From assembly GCA_937897665.1 (NCBI GenBank), contig CALCPB010000798.1:1-7863 (forward strand): DNA of 7,863 nt, given 5' to 3'. A program made the position numbers and the translations under genes. Shown in pieces: positions 5,667 to 7,863 of this stretch. How positions within the stretch are numbered: the first letter of the stretch is position 1; each line of letters opens with the position of its first letter. The notes beneath the pieces were generated by a model. That model was not told the DNA's origin. It made no database searches and saw only the letters and a list, made by a program, of their open reading frames with translations. Source of the DNA: an uncultured Halomicronema sp. GTDB lineage: Bacteria; Cyanobacteriota; Cyanobacteriia; Phormidesmidales; Phormidesmidaceae.

Positions 5667-6887
5667 TTATTGGGTGTGCCGTTCGGCGGGCGGGGTAATG
5701 CCACGCCGCACCAGTCCGGCATCTAGCGCTTGCAAAAACTCAAACTCTATGGCTGGCAGGGGTCGATCTCCCGGTGGATGATTGGGAGCCAGAAAATCAA
5801 AAGCCGCTTTCAACTCAGTCGGCCCCATATCGATAGGAGCCTCTAGATGGCAGGGAATGACGCGCTCGAACTGCCATTGGGTGACGGCCTCAACCCAGGT
5901 TTTGACTGTGGTGCGATCGCGATTAAAGATCAGGGTTTGCAATACGGGGGCGACGAAGGGGCGACCGCTCCCGTGCAGTGCCTCAAAGGACGCTTGCCAG
6001 TCTGCTGCCCAGCAAAAAGGATAGAGCCCGAAGTAGGCCTGGCGCGATCGATCCGGCGCGTTTTGGGCGTCCTTGAGGGCTTGAGTGAGGGTCGGGACGT
6101 CTAACGCGCTGGGCTGAAAGAAAAAAGCAAACAGGGCAATGCGATGCCAACCCCGCTGCCGATTTTCGGGCGTGTCGATCAGGGGCTCATCAGCGCGATC
6201 ACGGGCGTGAAACAGGAGTGGATAGGGGTCGAGATCAAGCACGGCGGGAGGCGTGAACGGCACCGATACGAGCGTATCGGTGAGCAGCAGGGTACGGGTA
6301 TCGCGGTGGAACAACGCCACTTCCACAATCGGGCCGAGCCCCATTTTGAGCGGGCCTATCGTCTCCCAATCAAACTGGGCGGCAAAGGGCGGCTGCACCT
6401 GCTCAGACAATACTTGCGTGCGCTTGGGGGGGAGTCATAGCCAGCTCAATGGCAGGTCAAGGGGAAAGCTCCACTGATAGGGCGCGACATAGACCTGGGC
6501 TTGGGGAAAGCACCGGGCAAACGGGCCGACAAACACCTTATGCTCAATGCCCGTGGTGGTGGACTGAATGATGTATCGCACCGGCCCGTATTGCGCCGCG
6601 AGCGATCGCACCTGACGAACACACTCTGGTGTCGGGGCAACGGGGGAGTACACTAGCAGGCCAGACGGTTGCAGCCTGATAATCGTCATGCGAATGGGCA
6701 CCACGACGTAAAAGATGCCCTGATATTGATCAAAGGTCCAAATGGTTGCTTTGACGACTTCTTGCATCAGGGTAGGGCGTTGGCCATAGGGATATAGCGG
6801 CACCACTGGCCAAAATGGCCAGGCCCACGCTGCGCGATCGCTCCGCTTGGCGACGGTGGTGTCTGAAGGTGATGTTTGCCTCGCCAT
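5667..6887 (-). pseudogene. DUF4336 protein interrupted by an in-frame stop
   Basis: One continuous reading frame of 406 positions, interrupted only by TGA at 6435-6437 (codon 151). Codons before it carry the family's start block, WPFWPVVPLYPYGQRPT (23-39), then VVVPIRMTIIRL, APTPECV, GIEHKVFVGPFA and QWSFPLDLPLSWL. After it come LPPKRTQVL, the GPIVEVALFHRDTRTLLLTD block, DPYPLLFHARD, FFFQPSAL and VIPCHLEAPI. DUF4336 proteins are widespread in cyanobacteria, of unknown function, and thought to have a metallo-beta-lactamase-like fold. Relatives have Gly after SWL, so GGA to TGA, a single base change, explains the break. TGA ends the neighbouring genes, so readthrough is unlikely. The ATG at 6887 has a weak AGG upstream. 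It may be a real pseudogene or a base-call error. Confidence 0.88.
6261..6282. repeat. Perfect 10-bp inverted repeat in the DUF4336 gene
   Basis: CACCGATACG (6261-6270) and CGTATCGGTG (6273-6282) pair exactly around AG. On the gene strand the segment encodes the conserved LTDTLVSVP region, so it is coding sequence rather than an insertion. Confidence 0.95.
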
Positions 6888-6916
6888 AGTGCCTAAATTT
6901 GCCTTGCCCCTTTTGA

Positions 6917-6922
6917 ATTGTA
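6917..6922 (-). promoter_or_regulatory. Candidate -10 box and adjoining palindrome upstream of DUF4336
   Basis: TACAAT on the minus strand lies 29 bases before the ATG. It overlaps by one base the perfect 10-bp palindrome AGAGATCTCT (6922-6931), which would sit in the -10/-35 spacer and could be an operator. No good -35 is visible. Confidence 0.28.
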
Positions 6923-7070
6923 GAGATCTCTGGGCCTCCGGTTTTCCCAGAATGCTCAGGTGCGGTGAGTGATCAGTAGGACGACCCCCATTGGCCTTCG
7001 ACGGGATGATGACGTTTTTGGCTGCCGACTCCAGCACCACAGTGGATGAACGAGGGCCATTCGTCACCTC

Positions 7071-7863
7071 TCATGGTGGATCGCCGGGCAGGGTTAAATC
7101 GCCAAATCCCTTCGCCTGCAGTAGCCGCTTACGGCGCTGTCGAGCCAAGGCTTGGAGGTCAACGTTGAGATCGGTTTCATCGACAATTTCACCCGTCAGC
7201 TCTTCTAAAACATCCTCTAACGTCACCACGCCTGAGACGCCGCCGTATTCATCTACTACGACAGCAATATGTTCCTGATTGGTTTGAAAGGCCTGCAGCA
7301 GTTTGTCGGCGCGCTCCGTTTCGGCGATGAACCGTACCGGTCGCTGCAGGGTACTAATCGGATGTTCCCCTTGGTTTTGAATTAGCGCTGTCAGCAAGTC
7401 ATCTTTCAGGGCAATGCCTTGAATGCGGTCAATATCTTCTTCGACTAAGAGAATGCGACTGTGCTGAGAGGCGATGATCTCGTCCTTTAGATTGGCGATC
7501 GCCGCTTCTGCGGGTAAGTATGTGAGCTCGACCCGAGGGGTCATAATGTGGGCCGCTTCAATATCATTAAGTCGGAAAACGCGACGAATCATCTCGGCCT
7601 CATCTTGTTCGATGATGCCTTCTTGATAACCAATCGAGGCGAGCAGCTTGATTTCGGTTTCGTTGGTAATGGGCTGACGGCCTTTGCGCGTAAAGGGGGC
7701 GGTGATGCGCTCTAGCAACACCACGAGCGGCGTCATCGCCCAAGTCACGCCCTGCGTCGGCATCGCCATGATTAAGGCGATGGGTTGGGCATGCTGCTCC
7801 GCGAGGGTTTTGGGTAGGATTTCAGCGAAGACGATGACGAGAAAGGTGAGGATGCCCGAGAAC
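7071..7863 (-). CDS. CNNM/HlyC-CorC family membrane protein with CBS pair (5' end missing)
   Basis: The open frame continues past the right edge, so only the last 263 residues are present. They begin in the DUF21/CNNM membrane domain with FLVIVFAEILPKTLAEQHA, which carries the family's E-I-x-P-K motif, followed by another hydrophobic segment, VTWAMTPLVVLL. The acidic linker region EGIIEQDEAEMIRRVFRL leads to a first CBS motif at IMTPRVELTYLP and a second ending in VVDEYGGVSGVVTLEDVLEE. These proteins are linked to magnesium or other cation transport, and their CBS pair binds adenine nucleotides in studied members. The C-terminal CorC_HlyC domain of many relatives is absent; the chain ends about 30 residues after the second CBS. 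An internal ATG at 7769 is not the start, because conserved sequence precedes it. The stop is TGA at 7071-7073, 184 bases upstream of DUF4336. Confidence 0.92.
   Translation of the reverse strand, partial: FSGILTFLVIVFAEILPKTLAEQHAQPIALIMAMPTQGVTWAMTPLVVLLERITAPFTRKGRQPITNETEIKLLASIGYQEGIIEQDEAEMIRRVFRLNDIEAAHIMTPRVELTYLPAEAAIANLKDEIIASQHSRILLVEEDIDRIQGIALKDDLLTALIQNQGEHPISTLQRPVRFIAETERADKLLQAFQTNQEHIAVVVDEYGGVSGVVTLEDVLEELTGEIVDETDLNVDLQALARQRRKRLLQAKGFGDLTLPGDPP

Larger units (their letters stand above)
223..7502. repeat. HIP1 octamers (GCGATCGC), 10 copies
   Basis: Copies start at 223, 1922, 2995, 3349, 3776, 3998, 5913, 6602, 6834 and 7495. HIP1 is a highly iterated palindrome of cyanobacterial genomes. 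All ten lie in confident genes or pseudogenes, and only one is in the AT-rich first 1.85 kb. Confidence 0.95.

Noticed and set aside
6435..6437. TGA recoded as selenocysteine or tryptophan
   Set aside because: The family position appears to be glycine, no obvious selenocysteine-type hairpin was seen, and TGA is the real stop of rpmB, the ACT gene and the CBS gene.
6410..6440. Frameshift between the two halves of DUF4336, suggested by the seven-C run
   Set aside because: Positions 6887, 6437 and 6410 are all in the same frame and LPPKRTQVL reads straight after the stop, so the lesion is a nonsense codon, not a shift.
6806..6822. 7-bp perfect hairpin CTGGCCA/TGGCCAG
   Set aside because: It results from the conserved peptide WPFWP using the same codons twice.

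Overview
The window looks like a piece of a cyanobacterial chromosome. The octamer GCGATCGC (HIP1) occurs 10 times in 7.9 kb, where about 0.1 would be expected by chance. The 78-residue ribosomal protein L28 and the DUF4336 protein are also of cyanobacterial type. No RNA gene, CRISPR array or insertion sequence was found.

Layout. Positions 1-1850 are clearly AT-richer than the rest and carry one plus-strand gene, a multi-pass membrane glycosyltransferase of the GT39/ArnT kind. All confident genes after it are on the minus strand. From low to high coordinates they are: an ACT-domain protein (1853-2284), rpmB (2366-2602), a one-permease ABC importer of the ProU/OpuB/OsmU family (2808-5426), a DUF4336 gene (5667-6887), and the 3' part of a CNNM/HlyC-CorC membrane protein with a CBS pair, which runs off the right edge (7071-7863). 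A possible 42-codon plus-strand ORF (2665-2793) lies between rpmB and the importer.

The importer would take up a compatible solute such as glycine betaine or choline. It is transcribed right to left as binding protein, ATPase, permease. The ATPase stop and permease start share one base (TAGTG). The binding-protein gene is frameshifted near 5007-5015. The two halves join cleanly if about 8 bases were lost, so as written the transporter has an intact ATPase and permease but no intact receptor. The next gene to the right, DUF4336, is cut by a single in-frame TGA at codon 151 where the family has glycine. Two adjacent broken genes suggest either real decay or local sequence error.

The most unusual signal is a set of perfect inverted repeats inside coding sequence. 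They are 19 bp arms with a 6-base centre in the ACT gene, 14 bp arms 42 bases apart in rpmB, and 10 bp arms with a 2-base centre in the DUF4336 gene. A further long imperfect hairpin sits between the convergent GT39 and ACT genes. The 19-bp case is far beyond chance and is not explained by the protein it encodes. I found no clearly new multi-gene system.
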